From assembly GCA_937858455.1 (NCBI GenBank), contig CALLYN010000928.1, forward strand, positions 1 to 9,547: a DNA stretch of 9,547 nt, in the 5' to 3' direction. The position numbers and the translations under genes were made by a program. Every line of letters begins with the position of its first letter. Positions within the stretch are counted from its first letter, which is position 1. Under the pieces are notes generated by a model that ran no database searches, was not told the origin of the DNA, and saw nothing but the letters and a program-made list of their open reading frames with translations. Origin of the DNA: an uncultured Kouleothrix sp. (GTDB taxonomy: Bacteria; Chloroflexota; Chloroflexia; Chloroflexales; Roseiflexaceae). Below, one piece after another: positions 1 to 7,198 of this stretch.

Positions 1-519
1 CGCGACGCGGGCGACCTCAAGGCCGCGCGCGAGCCGCTGGCCAGCGCCGAGGGTCGTGCCGGCGAAGACATCCAGCTCTGGGCGCTCGAATGGCTGCGGC
101 CGCCGGTCACCGGCACGCTCGCGCTCGGCGGCGGCTTCGACCTGGGCTATATCGACGGTTTCACCGAGGCCGAGAGCGGGCCGCTTGGTAGCTTCCGCTG
201 GCTGGCTGGCAACGGCCGCGTGGTGCTGCCGCTCAGCGCGCCGCTCCGCCCGGGCAGCAGCTTGCTGCTGCGGCTCGCCAGCGGGCGGCCCGGCAGCGTG
301 CCGCTGGAAGTGTGGGCCGGCGGCCAGCTGATCGGCCAGGTGCAGGTAGCCAGCGGCGAGTGGCGCACCTACCGCCTGCCCCTGCCAGGCAACCTCGCCG
401 GCCAGTCGCGCGTCGAGCTGGGCCTGCGCGCGCCGGCATTCGTGCCCGCGCACGAGTTCGCCGGCAGCGACGACGCGCGCATGCTCAGCTTGATGATCAG
501 CCAGGTTCGGGTACAATAG
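1..519 (+). CDS. C-terminal fragment of a large protein with a TPR-like stretch and a beta-rich terminal domain (5' end outside window)
   Basis: The reading frame is open from base 1 to the TAG at 517-519, giving 172 residues with no start in view, so this is the tail of a longer protein. Residues 1-33 are Ala/Leu/Glu-rich and look helical, like the last repeat of a TPR. Residues 45-172 form a beta-rich, Gly/Leu-patterned domain with FDLGYIDGF (46-54), FRW (65-67), a W/Y strand pair near 121-124 and a closing SDDAR...QVRV strand. I recall this layout as a sandwich-like domain at the C-terminus of some Chloroflexota membrane glycosyltransferases, but that is memory, not a search. A downstream GT2/membrane-protein pair fits a surface-glycan setting. 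The ORF is certain; the function is a guess. Confidence 0.7.
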   Translation, partial: RDAGDLKAAREPLASAEGRAGEDIQLWALEWLRPPVTGTLALGGGFDLGYIDGFTEAESGPLGSFRWLAGNGRVVLPLSAPLRPGSSLLLRLASGRPGSVPLEVWAGGQLIGQVQVASGEWRTYRLPLPGNLAGQSRVELGLRAPAFVPAHEFAGSDDARMLSLMISQVRVQ

Positions 520-520
520 G

Positions 521-547
521 GCGCCTGCGGTGGCCTGAACCAGGCGC
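521..547 (+). terminator. Hairpin just after the stop of the first gene, no T-tract
   Basis: GCGCCTG (521-527) is the exact reverse complement of CAGGCGC (541-547), with a 13-nt loop. A competing 5-bp stem, GCCTG (533-537) with CAGGC (541-545), uses the same right arm. The structure starts 2 nt after the TAG stop. No run of T follows, so it is at best a factor-assisted terminator or an mRNA 3'-end stabiliser. In such GC-rich DNA a 7-bp stem can occur by chance. Confidence 0.3.
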
Positions 548-593
548 GCGCTCGGCCCCGGCGCCGCCGCGCCTTCAGCAGTCGCGCTCGCGC

Positions 594-599
594 TATATT
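594..599 (+). promoter_or_regulatory. Possible -10 element for the thrH-like gene
   Basis: TATATT at 594-599 is one of very few AT-rich hexamers in the 107-nt gap and lies 27 nt upstream of the ATG at 627, leaving a short leader. No convincing -35 sits 16-18 nt upstream; the nearest TTCAGC (574-579) is only 14 nt away. This is a weak call. Confidence 0.3.
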
Positions 600-626
600 C
601 GAACTATCGCACACTGGAGATACTCC

Positions 627-1262
627 ATGCCATCCCAACCAACACTGCTTGCCACCGACCTTGAGGGCGTGCTCGTGCCCGAGATCTGGGTCGCCGTCGC
701 CGAGCGCACCGGCATCGAGCGGCTGCGCCTCACCACCCGCGAGATCCCCGACTACGACGCGCTGATGCGCGGCCGCATCGAGCTGCTGCACCAGCATCAC
801 CTGCGCCTGAGCGACATCCAGGCGGTGATCGACACGATCGATCCGCTGCCGGGCGCGCGCGAGTTCCTCGATTGGGCGCGCGCGCGCATGCCGCTGATCA
901 TTCTGTCCGACACATTCTACGAGTTCGCCGCGCCGCTCATGGCCAAGCTTGGCCAGCCCACGCTGTTCTGCAATACGCTCCACACCGACGAAGCCGGCAG
1001 CGTCAGCGGCTATACGCTGCGCCAGGCCGATGGCAAGCGCACGGCCGTGGCGGCGCTGCGCGCGCTTAACTTCCGCGTGATCGCCATGGGCGACTCGTAT
1101 AACGATACCGCCATGCTCGCCGAGGCCGACCACGGTGTTCTGTTTTGCCCGCCCGCTAATATCGTCGCCGAGTTCCCGCACTTCCCGGTGCACACTGAGT
1201 ACGCGCCATTGCGAAAGTATATTATGTCAATTATTAGTGCCGCGCCCAATCCCAGTAGTTAG
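627..1262 (+). CDS. thrH: HAD-family phosphoserine phosphatase / homoserine phosphotransferase, ThrH type
   Basis: This 211-aa soluble protein closely follows the ThrH pattern I know from Pseudomonas, which has similar length. HAD motif I is DLEGVLVPEIW, with nucleophile Asp11 and Glu13 in the +2 position. ThrH has Glu there, where many HAD phosphatases have Asp. Motif II is LSDTFYEF with Ser94, motif III is the Lys near 137, and motif IV is GDSYND (155-160), which coordinates Mg2+. ThrH hydrolyses phosphoserine and can transfer the phosphate to homoserine, linking serine and threonine synthesis. The ATG at 627 is supported by GGAGA at 616-620, 6 nt upstream. An in-frame extension to 312 would run through the end of the previous gene and is rejected. 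The neighbours are not amino-acid biosynthesis genes, so the role is inferred from sequence alone. Confidence 0.92.
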   Translation: MPSQPTLLATDLEGVLVPEIWVAVAERTGIERLRLTTREIPDYDALMRGRIELLHQHHLRLSDIQAVIDTIDPLPGAREFLDWARARMPLIILSDTFYEFAAPLMAKLGQPTLFCNTLHTDEAGSVSGYTLRQADGKRTAVAALRALNFRVIAMGDSYNDTAMLAEADHGVLFCPPANIVAEFPHFPVHTEYAPLRKYIMSIISAAPNPSS

Positions 1263-1290
1263 GCGCTTGTTTGAAATAGTGCCCTGAAAG

Positions 1291-1305
1291 TGGCGCGGAG
1301 CGCCA
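1291..1305. repeat. Short perfect hairpin between thrH and the GT2 gene
   Basis: TGGCGC (1291-1296) and GCGCCA (1300-1305) form a 6-bp stem around a GGA loop, 28 nt after the thrH stop. It is followed on the plus strand by AAAATCC rather than by T residues, so it is not a standard intrinsic terminator for thrH. It could act as an mRNA barrier or be chance. Confidence 0.3.
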
Positions 1306-1361
1306 AAATCCGAGTACGACATCACGCAGCAGCCAACATCCAGAAATGCCAAGAGCGCATT

Positions 1362-1365
1362 GGAG
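1362..1365 (+). promoter_or_regulatory. Ribosome binding site deciding the GT2 start
   Basis: GGAG at 1362-1365 lies 6 nt before the ATG at 1372. An alternative in-frame TTG at 1360 overlaps this site and has no Shine-Dalgarno sequence of its own, so the ATG is preferred. Confidence 0.6.
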
Positions 1366-1371
1366 CAGGTT

Positions 1372-2304
1372 ATGTCAATATTAAGTATCGAGCAGGCGCA
1401 GGCCCAGCCAGCCGCACGCCCGCCGGCCACGCAGTGGCCATTCAGCATCAGCATCGTCATCCCGGCCATGAACGAGGCCGCGACGATCGGCCAGGTGATC
1501 GCCGGCGTGCGCGACCACTGCCCCGACGCCGAGATCGTCGTCGTCGACGACGCCTCGCGCGACACTACCGCAGAGGTGGCTGCGGCCGCCGGCGCGCGGG
1601 TGATCCGCCGGCCCTACAATGTCGGCAATGGCGCCGGCGTGAAGACCGGCGTGCGCGCCGCCACCGGCGACGTGGTGGTGATCGTCGACGGCGACGGCCA
1701 GATGAACCCGGCCGATCTACCGCTGCTGCTGCGCCACATCGGCCCCTACGATATGGTGATCGGCGAGCGCGACCGCGCCGGCCAGCAGAACGCGCTGCGC
1801 TGGCTCGGCAACACCGCGCTCAATCGCTTCGGCAGCTACCTGGTGGGCATGGAAATGCGCGACCTGACGTCGGGCTTTCGCGCGTTTCGCCGCAGTGTGA
1901 TGCTCGAATTCCTGCACCTGCTGCCCAACCGCTTTTCGTGGCCCACCACCAGCGCCATGGCCTTCGCCAAGGCCGGCTACCACATCCGCTTCGAGCCGAT
2001 CGCCATGCGCCGGCGCCAGGGCGGCCAAAGCACCCAGAAGCTCATGCGCAACGGCGTGCGCTTCGGCCTGATCATCCTGCGGATCGTCACGCTGTTCAGC
2101 CCGCTGCGGGTGTTCTTCCCGATCTTCCTGGCGCTAGAGGCGCTGGCGCTCGCCGCGTACTTCTGGTCGGTCGCCAATGGCGATCGCTGGCTACACATTC
2201 CACCTTCCACCGGGATCTTCTTCCTCGGCGGGATCATTATCTTCCTGTTCGGCCTGATCTCCGAGCAGATCGCCAGCCTGCGCTTTAAAGGGCCAGAACG
2301 ATGA
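1372..2304 (+). CDS. GT2 family glycosyltransferase, polyprenyl-phosphate sugar synthase type, with two C-terminal membrane helices
   Basis: The 310-aa protein has a GT-A fold glycosyltransferase domain at about residues 24-235. It shows VIPAMNE (29-35), VVDDAS (57-62), the metal/nucleotide DxD in DGDGQ (106-110), DLTSGFR (164-170) and the basic RRRQGGQS loop (213-220). These are the marks of dolichyl- or polyprenyl-phosphate mannose/glucose synthases, which move a sugar from a nucleotide donor to a lipid phosphate on the cytoplasmic face. Two hydrophobic segments follow at about 246-266 and 280-298. The first 22 residues are Ala/Gln/Pro-rich and probably disordered. The stop overlaps the next start as ATGA (2301-2304), implying translational coupling with the membrane protein. 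The exact sugar and lipid cannot be told. Confidence 0.9.
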   Translation: MSILSIEQAQAQPAARPPATQWPFSISIVIPAMNEAATIGQVIAGVRDHCPDAEIVVVDDASRDTTAEVAAAAGARVIRRPYNVGNGAGVKTGVRAATGDVVVIVDGDGQMNPADLPLLLRHIGPYDMVIGERDRAGQQNALRWLGNTALNRFGSYLVGMEMRDLTSGFRAFRRSVMLEFLHLLPNRFSWPTTSAMAFAKAGYHIRFEPIAMRRRQGGQSTQKLMRNGVRFGLIILRIVTLFSPLRVFFPIFLALEALALAAYFWSVANGDRWLHIPPSTGIFFLGGIIIFLFGLISEQIASLRFKGPER

Positions 2305-3281
2305 ACAAATACGCCCGCTGGGCCATCCGCCTGATTGGCCCGGCGCTGCTCGTGCTGTTTCTGTGGCGCACCGACTTTAGCCGGCTCGCCGAGGGGCTCG
2401 CCCGCGTGCAGATCTGGCCGCTGGTGCTCTCGCTGGCGCTGTTCTTGCCGTTTATCGCCGTGAAGTCGTGGCGCTGGAATATGCTTATGCGCGAGCTGGG
2501 CATGCAGCCGCCGTCGCTCGGCTTCGCCATGGCGCTCTATATGATCGGCCTGTACCTGGGCGGCACTACGCCCGGCCAGTCGGGCGATTTCGTCAAGGCC
2601 TGGTACCTGCGCGAGCGCGGCCAGCCGCTGGCGCCGGCGCTGTTCAGCATCCTGCTCGACCGGCTGTTCGATTTCGTGATCATGGCGCTGCTGGCACTGC
2701 TGGCGCTGGTCGCGTTTCTCGACGTGCTGCCGCAGTCGGCTCAGCTCGCCACGATCGGCTTCGCGCTGGCGGTGTTTCTCGCAACCCCCGCGCTCATGGC
2801 GCGCGGCCCGCGCGAGTGGCTGTTCGCGCGCGTGCTGCCGATCGCGCCGGCCGGCATCCGCGCGCGCCTTGAGCGCTGGCGCGAGCAGTTCGCTCAGCTC
2901 AGCCTGCGCCCTGGCCCGGCCGCGCGCCTCATGCTCGCCTCGGTCGGCTCGGCTACCTCGACGATGCTGCGGATCTACCTGCTGTTCGTGGCAATGCAGC
3001 TGCCGAACGTCCCGCTGCTGGCGATCGTCTCGTCGACGGCGCTGATCTCGATCCTGCAGGCGCTGCCGATCAGCTTCTCGGGCATTGGCGTGCGCGACGC
3101 GATTCTGATCGCCATGCTGGCGCGCTACGGCTACTCGAAAGAGCTGGCGCTGATCCTTTCCGCGCTGTACCTGATCGTCAATATCGAGCACATGCTGCTA
3201 GGCTTCTTTGTGTCGCTGCGCTACCCGCTTGGCGCGCCACCCGCCGAGCTCGGCAGCGACCGCTCGCCGCTCGAAGGCTGA
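2301..3281 (+). CDS. UPF0104 / YbhN-type integral membrane protein (flippase-like, lysylphosphatidylglycerol-synthase TM family)
   Basis: The 326-aa polytopic protein has roughly eight hydrophobic segments, at about 8-22, 39-55, 75-90, 123-142, 148-166, 214-233, 237-258 and 282-306. Family-type motifs are SWRW (56-59), GTTPGQSGDFVKAWYL (88-103), LDRLFDF (119-125) and LPISFSGIGVRDAIL (255-269). The family covers the membrane part of MprF and standalone YbhN-like proteins, some proposed to move lipid-linked molecules. No aminoacyl-transferase domain is present, so this is not a lipid-lysylating enzyme. In archaeal AglD, as I recall, a GT2 domain and this membrane domain are fused. Here they are separate genes joined by a 4-nt overlap, so a shared substrate is likely. 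Transport itself is inferred. The tail (309-326) is Pro/Ser-rich and cytoplasmic or disordered. Confidence 0.88.
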   Translation: MNKYARWAIRLIGPALLVLFLWRTDFSRLAEGLARVQIWPLVLSLALFLPFIAVKSWRWNMLMRELGMQPPSLGFAMALYMIGLYLGGTTPGQSGDFVKAWYLRERGQPLAPALFSILLDRLFDFVIMALLALLALVAFLDVLPQSAQLATIGFALAVFLATPALMARGPREWLFARVLPIAPAGIRARLERWREQFAQLSLRPGPAARLMLASVGSATSTMLRIYLLFVAMQLPNVPLLAIVSSTALISILQALPISFSGIGVRDAILIAMLARYGYSKELALILSALYLIVNIEHMLLGFFVSLRYPLGAPPAELGSDRSPLEG

Positions 3282-3334
3282 GGCATGTTTCAGTTCATAC
3301 GTAGGAATTACGCAGTTGGCGCCCTCAGCCTTCG
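3272..3334 (+). terminator. Perfect 12-bp inverted repeat spanning the stop codon of the membrane-protein gene
   Basis: CGAAGGCTGAGG (3272-3283) is the exact reverse complement of CCTCAGCCTTCG (3323-3334), with a 39-nt spacer. The left arm contains the last codons and the TGA (3279-3281). No T-tract follows (GTAGAAATG), so it is not a textbook intrinsic terminator. It may form an mRNA 3' hairpin or be the edges of a small repeat. The spacer also holds a small CGTA/TACG stem (3300-3312). Confidence 0.4.
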
Positions 3335-3445
3335 GTAGAAATGATCGACAAGTATCATTGTGCGGGCGCGCTATCGTGCCCCTATGCCTTTGCTGCGGGT
3401 TTGGGCCGGCTTCGCCGCACTGCAAGGTAGACAGGAGCGAACGCA

Positions 3446-3853
3446 ATGCTGAGATTCTTTACTGTGCTCGCGGCTGTGGCGCTGCTGCTGTGCGCGTGTG
3501 GCGGGGCGGGCGCGCGGCCGGGCTACACCGCCACCCAGCAGGCCAGCGATGGCGTCACAATCACGCTCGAGCGCCCAAGCAGCGTGACACTACTACAAGA
3601 CTACGAGTTCTTCGTAACGCTGAGCGACGCTGGCGGCCAGCCGATCGACGGCGCGACGGTGTTTCTCGAGCAAGACATGCCGGCCATGCCCATGGGCACC
3701 AACCAGCCGCTCGGCGAGCCGCTTGGGAAGGGCCAGTATCGCATCAAAGGGGTGTTCACCATGGATGGCCAGTGGATCGTCAAGATCCACGCCAGCATCG
3801 CGGGGAAAGAGCACGTCGCGACCTTCGAGCAGAGTGTCGCTCCGGTGAAGTAG
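3446..3853 (+). CDS. Small lipoprotein with a YtkA/FixH-like domain
   Basis: The 135-aa protein starts at an ATG preceded by AGGAG (3433-3437) at 8 nt. Residues 2-17 form a short lipoprotein signal (Arg3, hydrophobic core) ending in a lipobox-like LCAC with Cys18 as the lipidated residue. Cys at -2 is slightly unusual. Residues 34-130 form a beta domain with TLSDAGGQPIDGA (58-70), MPAMPM (78-83) and GQYRIKGVFTMDGQW (96-110). This is the pattern of YtkA-like/FixH domains, found in surface or periplasmic proteins often associated with copper or respiratory-oxidase maturation. Met78, Met81, Met83 and Met106 could be metal ligands, but binding is not shown. Neighbours give no copper genes. It converges on the histidine kinase gene with 22 nt between stops. 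Confidence 0.8.
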   Translation: MLRFFTVLAAVALLLCACGGAGARPGYTATQQASDGVTITLERPSSVTLLQDYEFFVTLSDAGGQPIDGATVFLEQDMPAMPMGTNQPLGEPLGKGQYRIKGVFTMDGQWIVKIHASIAGKEHVATFEQSVAPVK

Positions 3854-3875
3854 CGCCAGCTTGCGCCGCTGCGTT

Positions 3876-6614
3876 CTAGGCCGCCGGGATGGCCAGGCTA
3901 AAGGTACTGCCCTCGCCAAGCGTGCTGCGCACCCAGATCCGGCCGCCAAACAGCTCGATCAGCGGCCGCACCAGCGAAAGCCCCAGGCCGGTGCCGCCGG
4001 CCTCGATCTTTAGCGGGTTCTCGGCACGGTAGAAACGCTCGAAGATGCGCTCGAGATCCGCGGGCGCGATGCCCACGCCGGTGTCGCGCACTTCCACCAG
4101 CGCAAAGCGGCCCTTCGGGTTCAGCCCCTCGCGCAGCTCGGCGGGCAGCGCCTCGCAGTCGATCTCGCGCGCCTCCAGCGCGATCTTGCCGCCGCGCGGC
4201 GTATACTTCACCGCGTTCGAAAGCACGTTGCCGATGATCTGGTTCAGACGCTTGGCATCGGCGCGCACCAGCGGCAGCCCTGGCGGCAGGCTGATCGCCA
4301 GGTCGTGCTGGCGCTCGCGGATGGCCGGCTGCAGCTCGAGCATCGCGGTGCTCAGCGTCTCGGCCAGGTGCAGCGGCCGCAGATCCAGCTCGACGCTGCC
4401 CGTCTCGATCTTGGTGATGTCCAGCAGGTCGTTGATAATCGAGATCATGCGCTCGGCGTTCGCCTGAATGATCTGCAAAAACTCGCGCTGCGTGTCGTTT
4501 ACCGCACCCAGGCTGCCCATCGAGAGCAGCTGCGTAAAGCCTTTGATCGAGGTCATCGGCGTGCGCAGCTCGTGCGACACGGTGCCGATAAACTCGGTCT
4601 TCAGCCGATCCGACTCGATCTCGCGCGTGATGTCGCGGAACACCACCACCGCGCCCATGAGCGCGTCTTTGCTGGTGAGCACCGGGCCGAGCGAGATGCT
4701 AATCATACGCGTGCCAAGCTGAAACACGCCGGCGAACGCGCGCGGCCGGTGGCGCTCGTCGATCGGCCGCGCCAGCAGATCTTCGATCGGCAGCTCGTCG
4801 GCGCGGCGGCCCAGCAGGCGGCGTAGCAGCTCGGGCAGGTTCCAGATCACCAGCTCCTCGACCGGGCGATCGAGAATGCGCTCGCAGGCCGGGTTGGCCG
4901 TCAGCACCGCGCCATCCTCGCCGCACACAATCACGCCGTCGGTCAGGCTTTGCAGGATCGCCTGGCTCTGGCTGGCTTCGGCCTCCTGGCGCTGAAGCAT
5001 ATCGCTGCGGTGCATCAGCTCTTTTTCTAGCTCGGTGTACAGCTGGGCATTGTTGATGCCGATCGCAATCTGGCCAGCCGAGGCGATCAGCAGCCGCAGG
5101 TGGTCGTCGTTGAAGTAGCCGATCGCGTCGTGCGAGAGCAGCAGCACGCCTAACGTCTGGTGGTGCGCGATCAGCGGCACCGCGATCAGCGATCCACCGG
5201 TCTTGTGCAGCTCGCCGTGCATGTCCGGCAGATCCAGCCAGCGCGGGTCCTTCGTCACGTCGGCGACGATCGCCGGGCGCTTGTGCTGCGCCACCCAGCC
5301 GACGATGCCCTGGCCCATCGCAAAGCGCGTGAAGCCGAGCGCGTCGCCACGGCCAAGCACGGCGCAGTCCACCAGGTGCTCGGTCTCCGGCTCCACCAGC
5401 ATGATCGAGCCATAGCGCACGCCCACCAGCTCGGCCAGCGCGCTGAGCGAGGCTTCGAGCAGCGAGTCACGGTCGAGCGTGCTGCTGGTCTCGATCGCGA
5501 TCTGGTTGACGGTCTCGAGCGTATCGCGCTCGATCTGCAGCTGGCGCGTGCGCTCGGCGATGCGCTGTTCGAGCACCGAATTGAAGCCCAGCACCTCGTT
5601 GTACAGCCGGGTATTTTCGAGCGCAATCGCCGCCTGGCTGGCGGCCGACTTCACGAAATCGTGCTGCGACCGGTCGCCAAGCGCGTCGGCCGAGGGGTCG
5701 AGGATGGCGATCACGCCGATCACCTGGCCCTGGCTGATCATCGGCACCGCCAGCACCGCGAAGCCAGCGCGGTACCAGGCACCCTGCTGCGCAGCGGCGG
5801 CGCCGGGCTGGAAAATGATCTCGGCGTCGCGAAACGCCCGCACGATCAGGTCGTCGGGGCTGGCGCTGCCGAGCGCCAGCGGCGGCGGGGCAGCTTCGCC
5901 GTCGGGGGTACAGCGCTCGGGCCGCAGCAGCTGCGATTGCTCGTCGTACAGCCAGATCGACAGCATCGCCACTTCAAGCGTCGACTGCAGCTTCTCGGCC
6001 ACGATCGCCAGCTGCTGATCGCGATTCATGCTGGCGGCAAGGCCCTGCGCAATCTGGTTCAGGTTCGACACCTGCAGGGTTGTGCGGTCGGTCGCCTCGG
6101 CGTCGTGGTACAGGCTCTCGACGAGCAGCGTGGTTTCGCTCAGCTCGTGGCGCACCTGGTCGGCGGCGGCAGCCCACTGCGCCGCCAGCTCGGCGGCGGT
6201 GCGCTCAAGCAGCGCGTCGAGCGCCTCGACGAGCTGGCTCCAGTCGCGAAAGGCGCGCGGGCTAGCGGGCCGGTGCTCGGCGTCGGTCAGCAGCTCCCAG
6301 GCGGCGCGGCGCAGCTTGGTGGTAAGCGCAACATACCGCGGCAGATCGCCAACGCTGGCGTGGGCCAGCAGGGCCTGGGCAGCGTGCAGATGCGCGCCGA
6401 TCGGCGTGTCACCGTCGGCAGCGGCCAGCAGCGCATCGTACAGCGCGTGCTGGAAGCTCGCCAGGTTGCTCAGCGGCGGCGCGGCCTCTTCGGCGCCTGA
6501 GTCGGCTAGGCCGGCCGGGGCCAGCGCGTACGCCGGCGCCACGGCCAGCGCGTACCAGCGCGCCAGGAGCGGCTCGCGATATTGGGTCAGCCACAGCTGC
6601 AAAGGCGTCTTCAT
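3876..6614 (-). CDS. Cytoplasmic GAF-GAF-PAS sensor histidine kinase with an RsbR-like helical N-terminus
   Basis: The 912-aa protein has no signal peptide or membrane helix. Domains in order: an all-helical segment (about 1-145) with LLARW (16-20) and a LRRAAWELL helix (101-109), resembling RsbR-type N-terminal sensor domains; a helical linker; GAF1 (about 185-340); a coiled coil; GAF2 (about 365-525); a coiled coil; PAS (about 550-665); HisKA with VSHELRTPM and phospho-acceptor His681; and HATPase_c (about 783-910). The ATPase has N-box Asn796/Asn800, G1 DTGVGI (844-849), F-box FERFYR (858-863) and G2 GTGLGLS (874-880). All catalytic residues seem intact, so it should autophosphorylate. The start overlaps the rsbX-like stop by 4 nt (6611-6614), marking it as the last gene of a coupled operon. 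No receiver domain or response regulator is nearby, so its target is unknown. Confidence 0.92.
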   Translation of the reverse strand: MKTPLQLWLTQYREPLLARWYALAVAPAYALAPAGLADSGAEEAAPPLSNLASFQHALYDALLAAADGDTPIGAHLHAAQALLAHASVGDLPRYVALTTKLRRAAWELLTDAEHRPASPRAFRDWSQLVEALDALLERTAAELAAQWAAAADQVRHELSETTLLVESLYHDAEATDRTTLQVSNLNQIAQGLAASMNRDQQLAIVAEKLQSTLEVAMLSIWLYDEQSQLLRPERCTPDGEAAPPPLALGSASPDDLIVRAFRDAEIIFQPGAAAAQQGAWYRAGFAVLAVPMISQGQVIGVIAILDPSADALGDRSQHDFVKSAASQAAIALENTRLYNEVLGFNSVLEQRIAERTRQLQIERDTLETVNQIAIETSSTLDRDSLLEASLSALAELVGVRYGSIMLVEPETEHLVDCAVLGRGDALGFTRFAMGQGIVGWVAQHKRPAIVADVTKDPRWLDLPDMHGELHKTGGSLIAVPLIAHHQTLGVLLLSHDAIGYFNDDHLRLLIASAGQIAIGINNAQLYTELEKELMHRSDMLQRQEAEASQSQAILQSLTDGVIVCGEDGAVLTANPACERILDRPVEELVIWNLPELLRRLLGRRADELPIEDLLARPIDERHRPRAFAGVFQLGTRMISISLGPVLTSKDALMGAVVVFRDITREIESDRLKTEFIGTVSHELRTPMTSIKGFTQLLSMGSLGAVNDTQREFLQIIQANAERMISIINDLLDITKIETGSVELDLRPLHLAETLSTAMLELQPAIRERQHDLAISLPPGLPLVRADAKRLNQIIGNVLSNAVKYTPRGGKIALEAREIDCEALPAELREGLNPKGRFALVEVRDTGVGIAPADLERIFERFYRAENPLKIEAGGTGLGLSLVRPLIELFGGRIWVRSTLGEGSTFSLAIPAA

Positions 6615-7198
6615 GGTCGCTCTGTTGTTTTGATCACCACGGCCGTCGCGTCGTCGCTGAGCTTGCCATAGCCTGCGAGCAGCTGCTCGGCCATGCGCTG
6701 TGGCGGCTGTTTAAGGTCGATCGTGCCGTCTTGCGCGAAGCCGCCCGAAATGCCATCGCTGTAGAGCACGAAGATGTCGCCGGGGTCGTACGCATAGCGC
6801 AGCTCGAGCAAGGTTGGCAGGCGGAAGCCGAGGATGCCATTTTTGGAGATCGGCTTGATCGGCTGGCGGCTGTACACCTGTACGCCAATATTGCCAACCC
6901 CGGTATACAAAGCCAGGTGCTGCGCCTGCTCGAGCCGCAGCAGGCCGATCACGGCGCCGCGGGTTGCGTGCAGTGCGGTGTGGGCGCGGCGCAGCAGCTC
7001 TTGCAGCGGGTAATCGGGGAACTGCAGCAGCACCTGGCGCGCCAGCAGCGCCGCGTGGGCCGCCTCTTCGCCGCCGCCAAGCCCATCGATCACCGTGGCC
7101 AGAAGCATACCTGGGGCGTACTCGTGCACCAGGTACACATCGCCAGACACCGGCTGGCCCTGTTTTGCGCGGCACACCGCGCCCCACGAGATCGTCAC
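6611..7198 (-). CDS. rsbX: RsbX-like PP2C-family serine/threonine phosphatase
   Basis: The 195-aa single-domain protein has the small PP2C/SpoIIE fold pattern. SGD has metal-ligand candidate Asp20, VIDGLGGG has Asp38, TGVGN is at 99-103, YSDGISGG has Asp148, and SDDATAVV has Asp182/Asp183. The DGLGGG motif and short length match RsbX, which removes phosphate from RsbS/RsbR and resets the stressosome in Bacillus. I chose GTG at 7198. It makes a GTGA overlap with the rsbT-like stop (7195-7197) and has a strong GGAGGG site 8 nt upstream. A longer GTG start at 7243 would extend 49 nt into the preceding gene and lacks that support. It lies between an RsbT homologue and a histidine kinase, consistent with a phosphatase acting in the same switch. 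The actual substrate is not in the window. Confidence 0.85.
   Translation of the reverse strand: MTISWGAVCRAKQGQPVSGDVYLVHEYAPGMLLATVIDGLGGGEEAAHAALLARQVLLQFPDYPLQELLRRAHTALHATRGAVIGLLRLEQAQHLALYTGVGNIGVQVYSRQPIKPISKNGILGFRLPTLLELRYAYDPGDIFVLYSDGISGGFAQDGTIDLKQPPQRMAEQLLAGYGKLSDDATAVVIKTTERP

Noticed and set aside
312..626. Upstream extension of the ThrH-like protein
   Set aside because: The extra sequence is Arg/Ala-rich, overlaps the preceding gene and does not belong to the ThrH family; the ATG at 627 has a good ribosome binding site and gives the normal family length.
1290..2288. 332-codon plus-strand frame overlapping the GT2 gene in another phase
   Set aside because: It is an Arg/Pro/Ala-rich out-of-phase translation; the GT2 frame carries all the motifs and has the ribosome binding site.
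1977..3191. Long 404-codon open frame on the minus strand opposite the GT2 and UPF0104 genes
   Set aside because: Its translation is Arg/Gln/His/Asp-rich with no recognisable motif, and it is the complement of genes with clear family motifs. High third-position GC produces such antisense frames.
3854..3875. Bidirectional terminator between the convergent lipoprotein and kinase genes
   Set aside because: Only a 4-bp GCGC/GCGC stem (3853-3856 with 3863-3866) is visible and no T-run on either strand, so no terminator can be supported in the 22-nt gap.
5160..6500. Long 446-codon open frame on the plus strand inside the histidine kinase gene
   Set aside because: It is antisense to intact GAF domains; its composition is His/Arg/Gln/Val-rich without domain features.
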